This document shows, in pieces, positions 26,451 through 35,367 of a stretch of DNA of 64,000 nucleotides (within the stretch, counting starts at the first letter, position 1; every line of letters starts with the position of its first letter). The translations under genes and the position numbers were made by a program. The stretch is from JADJNW01 sp964517175. GTDB taxonomy: Bacteria > Bacteroidota > Bacteroidia > Chitinophagales > Saprospiraceae. The notes below the pieces were generated by a model. The model had not been told where the DNA came from. It did not search any database and worked only from the letters and a program-made list of their open reading frames with translations. The stretch spans positions 27,986 to 91,985 of the forward strand of contig CAZFBU010000001.1 in the NCBI GenBank assembly GCA_964517175.1, written 5' to 3'.

Positions 26451-27806
26451 ATGAAACAGAGGTTATGGTTTTTATTGCTACCCCTATTGGTCGTAGCTTG
26501 CGCGAAAGATCCGGCGGTATATCAGGAAGAGGCCGCCAATCCAGAATATTTGCACCGTTCGATGAAGCAAATCACCGATGTAATTGTGCACGATATTTTC
26601 TCGCCGCCGGTAGCCAGCCGAATTTATGCTTATGCCAGCATCGCTGGTTATGAGGCGATCATTGCGGACAAATCAGAATTTAATAGTCTAGCTGGGCAGG
26701 TCAATGAATTGAAGCCCATCCCGCAGCTGGAGGTCGGCAAGGAATATTGCCTTCCACTGGCGAGCGTGCATGCGATGTTGAAAGTTGGGCGCGCCTTGAT
26801 TTTCTCGGAAGAGAAGATCGACGAATTCATGACAAAAATTGAATCGGAGTATAAAGATATGGGCATTCCACGCTCCGTTTTTGATCGTTCCATTGCTTAC
26901 GGCGATGCCGTCGCCGAACACATTCTCGCCTGGTCAGGCACCGATCATTACAACGAAACCCGCTCTGCGCCCAAATATACCATCACTGATGATCCTTCCA
27001 AATGGCAGCCCACGCCTCCGGCTTACATGGATGGCATCGAACCAAGTTGGAATAAGATACGTCCGTTTGTGCTGGATTCGGCGCAGCAATTCATGCCGCC
27101 GCCGCCAACTGCTTTCAGCACGGACAAAAACAGCCGCTTTTATCAGGAGTTACTGGAAGTTTATCACGCACTGGATACGGACGACCCGGAAGAACGTCAG
27201 GAACGCCAGGCAATTGCCAGCTTCTGGGATTGCAATCCTTACGTTATGAATCAGATCGGGCACGTCATGTTTGCCGATAAAAAAATTACGCCCGGCGGTC
27301 ACTGGATCAACATCGTCGGCATTGCCGCCCGCAAGACAAATTCGGATTTTGCGGAATCCGCCAGTGCTTACGCACTCACTGCCATAGCATTAGCCGATGG
27401 TTTTATCAGTTGCTGGGACGAAAAATATCGCAGCAATCTCATCCGCCCGGAAACGGTCATCAACCAATACATCGATCCTGACTGGAAACCATTGTTGCAA
27501 ACGCCGCCTTTCCCGGAATACACCAGCGGGCACAGCGTCATTTCGCGCGCAGCAGCCGTAGCGCTGACCTCAATTTACGGCGCTGATTTTGCCTTTGCGG
27601 ATGATTCGGAAGAGGAATTTGGCTTGCCAACGCGAACATTCCGTTCGTTCGTTCATGCTTCCGACGAAGCCGCCATCAGTCGATTGTACGGCGGCATTCA
27701 CTATCGCCCGGCTATCGATAACGGCGTGGCGCAGGGCGAACGAGTAGGGAAGTGGGTACTGGCAAATATCGACCTCCGCAAGGAAACGGTCAGTATGAAC
27801 AAGTAA
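26451..27806 (+). CDS. Vanadium-dependent haloperoxidase / PAP2-family lipoprotein
   Basis: 451 residues. Lipoprotein signal MKQRLWFLLLPLLVVAC. All vanadate/phosphate-pocket motifs are present: Lys325-x6-Arg332-Pro (KYRSNLIRP), Ser359-Gly360-His361 (YTSGHS) and Arg411 with His417 (SRLYGGIHY). The length and spacing fit bacterial vanadium-dependent haloperoxidase-type proteins rather than small PAP2 phosphatases, which share the same pocket. Activity could be halide oxidation or phosphate-ester hydrolysis; it cannot be told from sequence. Such genes recur at the end of SusCD/CRTAC1-like loci in marine Bacteroidota, so it is taken as part of this locus. Confidence 0.87.
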   Translation: MKQRLWFLLLPLLVVACAKDPAVYQEEAANPEYLHRSMKQITDVIVHDIFSPPVASRIYAYASIAGYEAIIADKSEFNSLAGQVNELKPIPQLEVGKEYCLPLASVHAMLKVGRALIFSEEKIDEFMTKIESEYKDMGIPRSVFDRSIAYGDAVAEHILAWSGTDHYNETRSAPKYTITDDPSKWQPTPPAYMDGIEPSWNKIRPFVLDSAQQFMPPPPTAFSTDKNSRFYQELLEVYHALDTDDPEERQERQAIASFWDCNPYVMNQIGHVMFADKKITPGGHWINIVGIAARKTNSDFAESASAYALTAIALADGFISCWDEKYRSNLIRPETVINQYIDPDWKPLLQTPPFPEYTSGHSVISRAAAVALTSIYGADFAFADDSEEEFGLPTRTFRSFVHASDEAAISRLYGGIHYRPAIDNGVAQGERVGKWVLANIDLRKETVSMNK

Positions 27807-27816
27807 ATTTTTGATT

Positions 27817-27960
27817 TGGGCGTGCCCCCGAGCTGGCACATCCGTAGCGCTCGCTGCGCCTCGCGCACGGCTGATGCCGTCGGGGTCGGGCTATTCATTC
27901 CAGCCCCGCCCCGGCGTGGCGTCCATTTCTATCCCTCACGCGGGGCACCCGGCTTCAGAA
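27817..27960. repeat. GC-rich intergenic element, possible dispersed repeat
   Basis: Stretch far richer in G+C than the sequence around it, starting with the small palindrome GGGC-GT-GCCC (27818-27827) and containing GTCGGGGTCGGGC, CCCCGCCCCGGCG and CCCTCACGCGGGG. It resembles a class of GC-rich spacer repeats I recall from Bacteroidota genomes (ending in CTATCCCTCACGC); copy number cannot be judged from one window. Short frames through it are not credible genes. Confidence 0.4.
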
Positions 27961-27986
27961 AAATGTTATTGTTTTCAGACGGGCTT

Positions 27987-28159
27987 ATACCAATTTCAAT
28001 TGATAACGACGTGTTAAAGAGTGTTTTAAGTCTTGATTACTTATTATTTCTCCCGTAGGGACGCTCCATAGGAGTCATATTGACCTTCGGCGCGATTTTC
28101 GATCCCGACCTACAATACGGGATTTCGCTGCGCTCAACTTCTCACTTCCGAATTGGTAT
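27987..28159. mobile_element. Possible MITE-like segment bounded by ATACCAATT / AATTGGTAT
   Basis: Perfect 9-bp terminal inverted repeat (27987-27995 and 28151-28159), extendable with mismatches to CTTATACCAATT / AATTGGTATTAGG. The 173-bp interior has no coding potential. Such ends are seen on small non-autonomous elements; no target-site duplication was found. Confidence 0.3.
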
Positions 28160-28344
28160 TAGGTACCTCTTTCGGATGCGTTATCTCCGCGTTTTCAAGC
28201 TTGACGTACCATCTTTTTTCAAATTCACGATTGTCAGCAGGGTTGCAGATTTAAGCTGCAAATATTTAAACGCTTTTGCCAAAAGCTAGTTTAAAATGCG
28301 ACATATATCCTAAGACTTTTTCTAACCCAAAATCGTTTTTAATT

Positions 28345-29391
28345 ATGCTTAATCAAAAGTTTTTTGAACCCAAAGTACTGCTACTTCTGGTACTGGCATT
28401 CTTCCTGCAAAATTGTGCGGAAGATGAAGTTTCTACTACATCGGAAATGGCTACTCTTACGGAAACGGAACTGGCGATCAACATCGACCAGGCGGAAGAA
28501 CTCGAAGAATTGGAACAACCGGAATCTGGCGATTTGCAAACGCGCTCTTCTTCTTACTACAGTTTCAATACCCTCAATCAGGCGTTGCACTGTACAGGCT
28601 TGAACAGCGCTTTGTTTTCAGGACACAAGACCATTTACGCACCTTCGGATGCTGCCTTCGCTAAACTTGGGCTGGATGCACACAACGTTTGTGAAGCACT
28701 TGATGCCGAGACGCTGACCAACATCCTGCTTTATCACGTCGTAGATGATTTTGTCTCGCTGAGTGAGCGCGGCTGCGTAGAAATGCTGAACGGCGATATT
28801 ACACAATTGTCGGTTCGCAACCATCGTTTGTTCATCAACGATTCCAGAATTTACCTGGCTTTCAACCAAAAAGGTCGCCATTACTTCTTGCGGGTGTATG
28901 CGATCAATGAAGTGCTGGAAGTACCGGAAAATAACATCGTTGAGACAGCAGTTGCGGCAGATCAGTTCTCAGTTCTGGTAGATGCAGTGTTGGCAGCTGA
29001 CCCGGCGATTGCCCAGGCACTTTCTGATGAAGACGCAATTTACACCGTTTTTGCACCGACTAACGAAGCTTTTTCTGATCTTTTGGAAGCGCTAGGTGTG
29101 AGTTCGCTCGATGCACTAGTGGATGCGATTGGCGTGGAAGGCTTGTCAGCTGTGCTTCTGTATCATGTGGTGGACGGTTGCGCTTTCTCAAATGATCTGA
29201 AAAATGGTCTTCGACTGGAAACCTTACAAGGCGAAAAATTGGAAGTTGATTTGGATAATTTGTCATTGATTGACAAAACCGACACGCCTGCCGGTTTGGA
29301 TGCAGATGGCCTGGATATTTTGACCTCAAATGGCATTGTACATACCATAAATAAGGTGTTGCTGCCAGATGCTATTCTGCAAAATCTCTAA
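28345..29391 (+). CDS. Lipoprotein with two fasciclin (FAS1) domains
   Basis: 348 residues from ATG 28345, directly in front of the lipoprotein signal (LLLLVLAFFLQNC); an earlier in-frame start at 28276 would add 23 unrelated residues. After an acidic linker (AEELEELEQPESGD) come two FAS1 domains: about 75-205 (HKTIYAPSDAAFAKLG) and about 210-348 (DAIYTVFAPTNEAFSDLLEA, with the closing box GIVHTINKVLLP). The first is atypical in its second half. FAS1 proteins mediate adhesion at the cell surface. A terminator follows 24 bp after the stop. No operon partner. Confidence 0.88.
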   Translation: MLNQKFFEPKVLLLLVLAFFLQNCAEDEVSTTSEMATLTETELAINIDQAEELEELEQPESGDLQTRSSSYYSFNTLNQALHCTGLNSALFSGHKTIYAPSDAAFAKLGLDAHNVCEALDAETLTNILLYHVVDDFVSLSERGCVEMLNGDITQLSVRNHRLFINDSRIYLAFNQKGRHYFLRVYAINEVLEVPENNIVETAVAADQFSVLVDAVLAADPAIAQALSDEDAIYTVFAPTNEAFSDLLEALGVSSLDALVDAIGVEGLSAVLLYHVVDGCAFSNDLKNGLRLETLQGEKLEVDLDNLSLIDKTDTPAGLDADGLDILTSNGIVHTINKVLLPDAILQNL

Positions 29392-29414
29392 TATCGATTA
29401 ACGATGAGGAAAAG

Positions 29415-29445
29415 GAGGTGCTTTCGCAAGAGAGCATCTCTTTTT
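29415..29445 (+). terminator. Intrinsic terminator after the fasciclin gene
   Basis: GAGGTGCT/AGCATCTC (29415-29422 and 29433-29440, one G-T pair) with a 10-nt loop, followed by five T. It reaches the last codon of the convergent gene. Confidence 0.75.
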
Positions 29446-30193
29446 ATTTGACAATAGCCGTAAACGGATCGTTGCTTAGACCGATGTCAGTCATGTACAT
29501 CCCACCTTCTAAATCTTGAATCATGTCAATTTCGCCACCCAATAATTCATGCGTTGTCGCGATCCATGCGCCCGTTGGCAACTGTTTCCAGCCCGCCCAG
29601 CTTGCTTCCAAGCCCCCGACAGGAATTATTTGCACCCACATTTTCCAGGCTACGGGGCGATTATTCTCACCCAAAATCCAGACGTAAGCATCGCCCGGCG
29701 TCACGCCGCCCGTTTGGTATTTGACTTTCAGCCCCGATCTGCCATCTGCCAATGTCACGAGGCTACGCTTCGTGCCGACGTCGAAAGCTTTCGCGACTGG
29801 GTTCAGCCAGAAGCTGTCGTTGTAAAAAAAGAACAAAGCCTTATCAATTGCTTTATCGGCCGCCTTGCCGGATAGTTGTTGCCCGTTCTGGTAAGCTCGG
29901 CCAGATTCCGTTTTGGTGTGCAGTAGTACAAGCATATCTTCCCACTGTACTTGCACAAAGTCGCGTTTCCGATCCCAGATGTAGTCGTGCTTGCCTTGAA
30001 AACGCCAGCGCACCCAGTGCGTGCTGTCCCATGCAGCTATATCAACCGAGGTCATCATGGCACGGGCAAGCTGGTCGGCCGCTGCGGAAGGTTCACCCTG
30101 AGGTTCGCGTTCGTGAACGGAGAAGAAAAGAAGGACGCCCAGCAGAACAATAATTCCGAGCACGATGCCCGCTATTTTTAATGCTTTTTTCAA
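29444..30193 (-). CDS. Unknown protein with an N-terminal membrane anchor
   Basis: 249 residues, not assigned to a family. One transmembrane segment (about 7-26), then a soluble domain that would face the periplasm. Visible features: AAWDSTHWVRWRFQGKHDYIWD, aromatic-rich beta-type segments, and a repeated Trp/Gly pattern at the end (GLEASWAGWKQL). The overall pattern recalls outer-membrane lipoprotein-sorting (LolA/LppX-like) folds, but that is a weak impression. Convergent with the fasciclin gene, divergent from the SLC13 transporter. Confidence 0.75.
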   Translation of the reverse strand: MKKALKIAGIVLGIIVLLGVLLFFSVHEREPQGEPSAAADQLARAMMTSVDIAAWDSTHWVRWRFQGKHDYIWDRKRDFVQVQWEDMLVLLHTKTESGRAYQNGQQLSGKAADKAIDKALFFFYNDSFWLNPVAKAFDVGTKRSLVTLADGRSGLKVKYQTGGVTPGDAYVWILGENNRPVAWKMWVQIIPVGGLEASWAGWKQLPTGAWIATTHELLGGEIDMIQDLEGGMYMTDIGLSNDPFTAIVK

Positions 30194-30350
30194 AACTTGT
30201 CGTTTTTTTCGTAAAAATATGAAAATAGAACCAGGAGGAGAGGAGATAGTTTGCGGAGCGCTATCCTGTTTTTGTAGAAAGTGATAAAAATATTTCTCGC
30301 TGGAATTTGCATTTCACCAAAAGAAATTATCAGCTTCCCGCTGTACACAC

Positions 30351-30358
30351 TATTTTTG
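30351..30358 (+). promoter_or_regulatory. Putative -7 promoter box (TATTTTTG)
   Basis: Perfect TAnnTTTG 24 bp before the ATG of the SLC13-type transporter. Confidence 0.5.
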
Positions 30359-30382
30359 ATCCGCTAAAACCAAACACATAAA

Positions 30383-31825
30383 ATGCTGCAAAAAATCGGA
30401 CTTTTCCTCGGGCCTACACTGTTTTTGGTTGTCCTGTTGTTGCCCGCCCCCGCCGGATTCTCCATCGAAGCCTGGAAGGTCATCGCGATGGCTGTATTTA
30501 TGCTCGCCTGGTGGGTTAGTGAAGCGGTGCCTTTGGCGGTAACGGCGTTGCTTCCCCTCATTTTGTTGCCGATTATGGGCATTAGCAATACGCGCGATGC
30601 AGCCGCTCCTTATGCCAATCCGGTCGTTTTTCTGTTTATGGGCGGTTTTATGATTGCTTTGGCAATGGAAAAATGGGATTTGCATCGGCGGATTGCTTTG
30701 AATATTGTAAAACTGACAGGTACCAATGCGAACGGCATTATTCTCGGGTTTTTATTGGCTACTGCCGCCATCAGTATGTGGATCAGCAATACCGCTACGA
30801 CGGTGATGATGCTGCCAATCGCCACGTCTGTCATTGCCTTGCTTTCTAAAAATAGCAAAAACCAAGATATTTCTGAGCGAAGTATTCGATATTTTGCACT
30901 GGGCATGATGCTGGCTATTGCCTACGGTGCAAATATCGGCGGCACAGCGACGATTATTGGGACACCGCCCAATGTAGTCTTTGCAGGTTTTATGCGTGAG
31001 ACGTTCGACTACGAAGTCAGTTTTGCAAAATGGATGCTGATGGCAGTGCCCTTTACCATTTTAATGCTAATTATTACTTATTTGTTGATTGTGAAAGTTT
31101 TGTATCCAAATAGGTTAGGTAAATTCGCCGGAGCGGAAGAATTGATTCAGCAGGAAGTAACTGAACTGGGGAAAATCAGTTCGGGCGAAATGCGCACGCT
31201 GATTATTTTTGTCACCACTGCTTTGCTGTGGGTCTTTCGCGCCAACATAAATAAATGGATTCCCGTACTAAGCCTTAGCGATGAAGGCATTGCCATGATG
31301 GCAACGGTCGCACTTTTCGTGACGCCGCTGCATTTTGGAGAAGGTCGGTTTGTTTTGGAATGGCGCGACACCGAAAAATTACCCTGGGGTATTTTGCTGC
31401 TCTTTGGCGGCGGTTTGAGCCTGGCGGCGGCGCTGGCGGACACCGGCCTGATTGATATGATCGGCAATCAATTCAAAGATGTAGAAAATGCCAGCCTGCT
31501 GATTATTCTTGGTTTGGCAACGGTATCGCTGTTTTTGACGGAAGTGATGTCGAATGTGGCGTTGGTCACCATATTTTTACCGGTGGTCGGTGGTATTGCG
31601 CAGGGGGCGGGCATCGATCCGCTGGAGGTTTGCATTCCGGTGACGATGGCGGCAAGCTGTGCCTTTATGCTGCCCATGTCCACGCCACCAAATGCCATTG
31701 TTTTTGCCAGCGGTCATTTGACCATTCCGCAAATGGTGCGCGCTGGTGTAATTTTGAATATTACAACGATATTGCTGATAACCTTTGTGGTATATCCGCT
31801 CGTGAAATGGGTTTTTCTAAGTTAG
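30383..31825 (+). CDS. SLC13/DASS-family sodium:carboxylate (or anion) symporter
   Basis: 480 residues, about 11-12 membrane segments. It has the two pseudo-symmetric DASS signatures: SNTATTVMMLPIA (about 132-146) with GTPPNVVFAG, and the second half with TEVMSNVALVTIF and STPPNAIVFASG. These Ser-Asn-Thr type loops bind substrate carboxylates and sodium. Likely imports dicarboxylates (succinate, malate, fumarate) or a related anion. It stands alone with its own promoter box; an APC permease follows 103 bp downstream. Confidence 0.92.
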   Translation: MLQKIGLFLGPTLFLVVLLLPAPAGFSIEAWKVIAMAVFMLAWWVSEAVPLAVTALLPLILLPIMGISNTRDAAAPYANPVVFLFMGGFMIALAMEKWDLHRRIALNIVKLTGTNANGIILGFLLATAAISMWISNTATTVMMLPIATSVIALLSKNSKNQDISERSIRYFALGMMLAIAYGANIGGTATIIGTPPNVVFAGFMRETFDYEVSFAKWMLMAVPFTILMLIITYLLIVKVLYPNRLGKFAGAEELIQQEVTELGKISSGEMRTLIIFVTTALLWVFRANINKWIPVLSLSDEGIAMMATVALFVTPLHFGEGRFVLEWRDTEKLPWGILLLFGGGLSLAAALADTGLIDMIGNQFKDVENASLLIILGLATVSLFLTEVMSNVALVTIFLPVVGGIAQGAGIDPLEVCIPVTMAASCAFMLPMSTPPNAIVFASGHLTIPQMVRAGVILNITTILLITFVVYPLVKWVFLS

Positions 31826-31871
31826 AAATTAAGATATTTCGATACGGAGAAATTAAACGAAATGTATGCCA

Positions 31872-31889
31872 ATCCGCCGGAAGGCGGAT
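31872..31889. repeat. Short palindrome ATCCGCC-GGAA-GGCGGAT
   Basis: Perfect 7-bp stem with a 4-nt loop between the SLC13 and APC genes. Similar GGCGG-type hairpins occur at 53919 and, with other bases, at 49490. Confidence 0.6.
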
Positions 31890-31928
31890 AAATATCCCAA
31901 TATCCCAATATCAAAACACCTTTTTCAT

Positions 31929-33248
31929 ATGACACAACTTCGCAAAAAACTCACGCTCTTTGGTCTGACGATGATCGCTGTCGGCTCGTCCATTGGTTCG
32001 GGCATTTTCGTAACGCCCTACGAGATCGTAGCGGCAGTGCCACATCATGGTTTCGTACTTCTGGTGTGGACGCTGGGCGGATTGATTGCACTGACCGGGG
32101 CGTTGACTTTTGCAGAGTTGGGCGCAATGTTTCCCAAAGCAGGTGGCGTTTATGTTTTCATAAAAGAAGCTTACGGCGATTGGGTTGGTTTTTTGTACGG
32201 CTGGGTAACGTTGCTGGTCATCAATACCGGGGCGCTGGCGGCGCTGGGTATGGCGCTGGCAGAGTATCTGACGTATTTCACGCCTTTGACCGATAACAAC
32301 AAGACCTACATCGCCATCATCGTTATTGTCGGCTTGACCGGCATTAATGTAATGGGCATCAACGTGAGTCAATGGTTTGCGAATATTTTCACCGGGTTGA
32401 AGTTGCTGGCAATTCTTGGAATTGTCATCGTCGGGCTGATATTTTACGAACCGGAAGCAGTGAACCTGAGCTTTTCTCTTTCGGAAAACGTGCCGACCGA
32501 TCTTGTCGGCGCTTTGCTCATTGCGTTGATCGGCGTGTTGTGGTCGTTTGGTGGCTGGCACCACGCCTCTTACCTTGCCGGCGAAGCCATTGACGCGCAG
32601 CGCACCGTGCCCCGCGCCATGATGCTGGGCGCGCTGATCGTGACGATTACCTACGTGCTCGTCAATCTGGCGTACATGCTGCTGTTGCCTCTGCCGGAAA
32701 TTATCAACACCGCAACCGTGGCTGGCGCAGCCGTAGGCTCGGTTTTTTCCTTTGGCGGCCGGGTCGTGGCGATTGCGATTGCGATTTCGGTGTTTGGCAC
32801 CATTGGCATTTACACCATGAGTGCGCCGCGCATTTACTTTGCGATGGCGAAAGACGGCATCTTTTTCAAACAACTGGCTTATGTACATCCGCGCTTCCAG
32901 ACGCCCGCGAACGCGATGATCGTCCAGGCGGTCTGGGCGATTTTGCTACTTTTGTTCTGGGGTACTTTCAGCAATCTCATCACGTACGTGACGTTCATGG
33001 ACATCGCGTTTATGGGCTTGGCCGGGCTGTGCGTGTTCGTTTTTCGGTTCAAACGAAAAGACGCCGAGCGCCCCTACAAAACCTGGGGCTACCCGTTCGT
33101 TCCGGTGGTTTTCGTGAGCATTTCCTTCGCGTTTGTGCTGAATACGCTGGTGCAGCGGCCAACACAAGCATTCGCCGGACTAATCGTGTTGGGTTTGGGT
33201 ATTCTGATGTTTTTTATTTTTAAAAACAGGAGATTATCAGCGAATTAG
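31929..33248 (+). CDS. APC-family amino acid permease
   Basis: 439 residues from ATG 31929; an upstream in-frame ATG at 31866 would translate through the GC-rich palindrome and is unlikely. About 12 transmembrane helices. The unwound helix 1 motif GSSIGSGIF and GGVYVFIKEAYGDWVGFLYG are typical of the amino acid/polyamine/organocation superfamily (LAT/YfnA-type). Substrate not predictable. Its last 12 bp overlap the end of the convergent T9SS-sorted protein gene. Confidence 0.92.
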   Translation: MTQLRKKLTLFGLTMIAVGSSIGSGIFVTPYEIVAAVPHHGFVLLVWTLGGLIALTGALTFAELGAMFPKAGGVYVFIKEAYGDWVGFLYGWVTLLVINTGALAALGMALAEYLTYFTPLTDNNKTYIAIIVIVGLTGINVMGINVSQWFANIFTGLKLLAILGIVIVGLIFYEPEAVNLSFSLSENVPTDLVGALLIALIGVLWSFGGWHHASYLAGEAIDAQRTVPRAMMLGALIVTITYVLVNLAYMLLLPLPEIINTATVAGAAVGSVFSFGGRVVAIAIAISVFGTIGIYTMSAPRIYFAMAKDGIFFKQLAYVHPRFQTPANAMIVQAVWAILLLLFWGTFSNLITYVTFMDIAFMGLAGLCVFVFRFKRKDAERPYKTWGYPFVPVVFVSISFAFVLNTLVQRPTQAFAGLIVLGLGILMFFIFKNRRLSAN

Positions 33249-35264
33249 CGTCACGTCACCGGAAAGCTGTTTCGTGGTTCCATCAATAAATTCGATAGTA
33301 ATCAGCCAGACATAAACCCCGTTCGGAGCAATTTTTCCATTAAAATTGCCATCCCAACCCAGGTTTGAATTTGCAGAAAAAACCTGATTGCCCCAGCGGT
33401 CGAAAATTTTGATCTGAGCAACATTCGCGACGGATTTTCCGGGAAAAACGGCAAACACATCATTCACGCCATCGCCATTGGGCGAAAAAGCGGTGGGCAC
33501 AAACAATTGCTCCGGATTAAATACAAAAATCGTCAATGAATCGCTCGCTACGCAGCCATTGATATTGAAAGCATCGAGCCTGATCTTGCTCGTACGCAAC
33601 GGACGAGCCAGCGGATTCGGACAATTGGCACAACTCAATATCTCCTCCGGCTGCCATTGATAAATCGCGACAGACGAATTGGCAGTCGCGCTCAGCACTA
33701 TGCTATCGCCCAATTCCAGGCGCGCGTCTTCAGAGACATTTACCTCGAATGCAGGCGGCGCTTCCAGCCTGACCGTTTTGGAAAACGTGCATCCATTCGC
33801 ATTTTGAACGGAGATTTGATAAGCATTGCCACTCAGATTACCAAAAATGGGATTCGGTTGAAAATCCTGATTGCCAATTGCATATAAAAACGGTGGTGTA
33901 TCTCCTTGAATGTCAGTCACTAAAATCTGACCATCCTCGCTATTCGCGCAAAGCGGCGGAATTGCTTCGACCGCAAAATCCGTTATCCGTGATTCGCGAA
34001 TCGCTATCGTGTCGTTGCCGGTGCAGCCATTTCCGGAAGTGACCGTAACGCCGTAAATGCCTGGCGATGAAACGTCCAGAGTAGGAGCGGTCTCGCCGGT
34101 GGACCAGCGATAGGTTTCAAAATTGCCGGCATCGAGCGTAGTCGTGCCATTTTTGCAGAGGAAAAGCGTGCCGCTTATCGCGAAACCCGATAAATCTTCG
34201 ACCGAAATGATATACGTCGTAATGCTATCACAACCCTCCGGCGTTACCGATGGCACTTCAACGCTCGTTTCAGTTGTAATTTCCTGATTATCAATGATTA
34301 TGCTTTCGCCCTGGCAGATTGTGATCTGTTCCGTGCCCCGGAGCGGCTCGATCGCAATGCGGGAAATATTGGAAACCACCCGGCAGGAAGATTGCGTCAG
34401 ATTCGATGGAGAACTCGCGACTGCAAGCCGGAAAAGCTGCCCATCCTGCGGATTCGGAAGCATGAGAGCAGGCGCCGTTTCATCGGGAATGTCTGTCCAG
34501 GTATTGCCACTGTCATCGCTGGTTTGCCACTGAAAGACCGGATCGGCGTAGGCATTGCCGATGACCTCCGCGGAGATCGTAGCCGGTTGTGGACGACACA
34601 AAGATACTGTGTCAATGACCACGACAGTCGGGCCGCAAGGCCGGAACGAAATATTATCCAGCGCCAAATCATTGCCAAAGCCGCCGGGCGCATTGTTGCG
34701 CAGCGCCAGTCTGATCTCGGTTGCACCAGGCTCAGTTGTGAAGGTAAAACCGTAGGTATGCCAGCGTTTGTCGATCGGCACGTCGCCCGTGCTGAACTGG
34801 ATTTCATCGTTGATCAGGAAGGAAATATTTGGCGGAATGAAGCCCTCGCCCCTTGCCGGATCGTTCATAGAAATGACATCTGCGGAAAATTCATAATTGG
34901 TATTACCGCAAACGCGGACCGTTTTTTCGTAAAACAATCCCGGAGAAAAGCTCGCGTTCACCACCATCATGTAGCCGTTCGGGTCGCTGCTGTTGTCGCG
35001 AATATTGATCCAACTCTCCGCTGCAAAACTGCCCCAGGGTGCGGTATTGTTGGTAATGGTATAAAAGCCGTCATTTGGTGGTGCGGCGGGCTGATAGGTA
35101 TATCCGGGCGCCAGCATAAGATCTACGGGCAATACATTCAACGTGCCGGAGCCGAAATCACCATCCGGGAAAATATTATCACCGACCGAACCGCCGCAGG
35201 ATTGCGCATGAGCGTGAAAAGCAGTAAACAGCAATAATAGCGCAGTAATATATTTTTTAAACAT
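33237..35264 (-). CDS. Large secreted protein with T9SS type B (gliding-motility-associated) C-terminal domain
   Basis: 675 residues if started at ATG 35264 (ATG 35273 adds three). Signal peptide FKKYITALLLLFTAFHAHAQ. N-terminal part (about 20-200) resembles a carbohydrate-binding jelly roll (LALDNISFRPCG at its end), followed by immunoglobulin-like/PKD-like segments, a SprB-like part (CTGNDTIAIRES) and the C-terminal sorting domain: VPTAFSPNGDGVNDVF, KIFDRWGNQVF, WDGNFNGKIAPNGVYVW. This domain directs export by the type IX secretion system and surface attachment. A probable adhesin or glycan-binding surface protein. Confidence 0.9.
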   Translation of the reverse strand: MFKKYITALLLLFTAFHAHAQSCGGSVGDNIFPDGDFGSGTLNVLPVDLMLAPGYTYQPAAPPNDGFYTITNNTAPWGSFAAESWINIRDNSSDPNGYMMVVNASFSPGLFYEKTVRVCGNTNYEFSADVISMNDPARGEGFIPPNISFLINDEIQFSTGDVPIDKRWHTYGFTFTTEPGATEIRLALRNNAPGGFGNDLALDNISFRPCGPTVVVIDTVSLCRPQPATISAEVIGNAYADPVFQWQTSDDSGNTWTDIPDETAPALMLPNPQDGQLFRLAVASSPSNLTQSSCRVVSNISRIAIEPLRGTEQITICQGESIIIDNQEITTETSVEVPSVTPEGCDSITTYIISVEDLSGFAISGTLFLCKNGTTTLDAGNFETYRWSTGETAPTLDVSSPGIYGVTVTSGNGCTGNDTIAIRESRITDFAVEAIPPLCANSEDGQILVTDIQGDTPPFLYAIGNQDFQPNPIFGNLSGNAYQISVQNANGCTFSKTVRLEAPPAFEVNVSEDARLELGDSIVLSATANSSVAIYQWQPEEILSCANCPNPLARPLRTSKIRLDAFNINGCVASDSLTIFVFNPEQLFVPTAFSPNGDGVNDVFAVFPGKSVANVAQIKIFDRWGNQVFSANSNLGWDGNFNGKIAPNGVYVWLITIEFIDGTTKQLSGDVTLIR

Positions 35265-35367
35265 TGCCAACATTAAGTCTGGCGCTAAAGATACGAATGC
35301 AATCTGGGCTCCAGGGCAAACTACACTCGGGTTTTACCGTTTTGTACACCGGCAGACACGCGCAAGG

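Larger units (their letters stand above)
27807..28344. other. 538-bp spacer without a gene
   Basis: Between the haloperoxidase stop and the fasciclin start. Left third is the GC-rich element, middle third a segment bounded by a 9-bp inverted repeat, right third is AT-rich leader of the fasciclin gene. No frame in it has family resemblance. Confidence 0.6.

Noticed and set aside
31911..32888. 325-residue frame on the minus strand inside the APC permease
   Set aside because: Very basic, His/Gln/Arg-rich composition typical of an antisense shadow of a hydrophobic gene.
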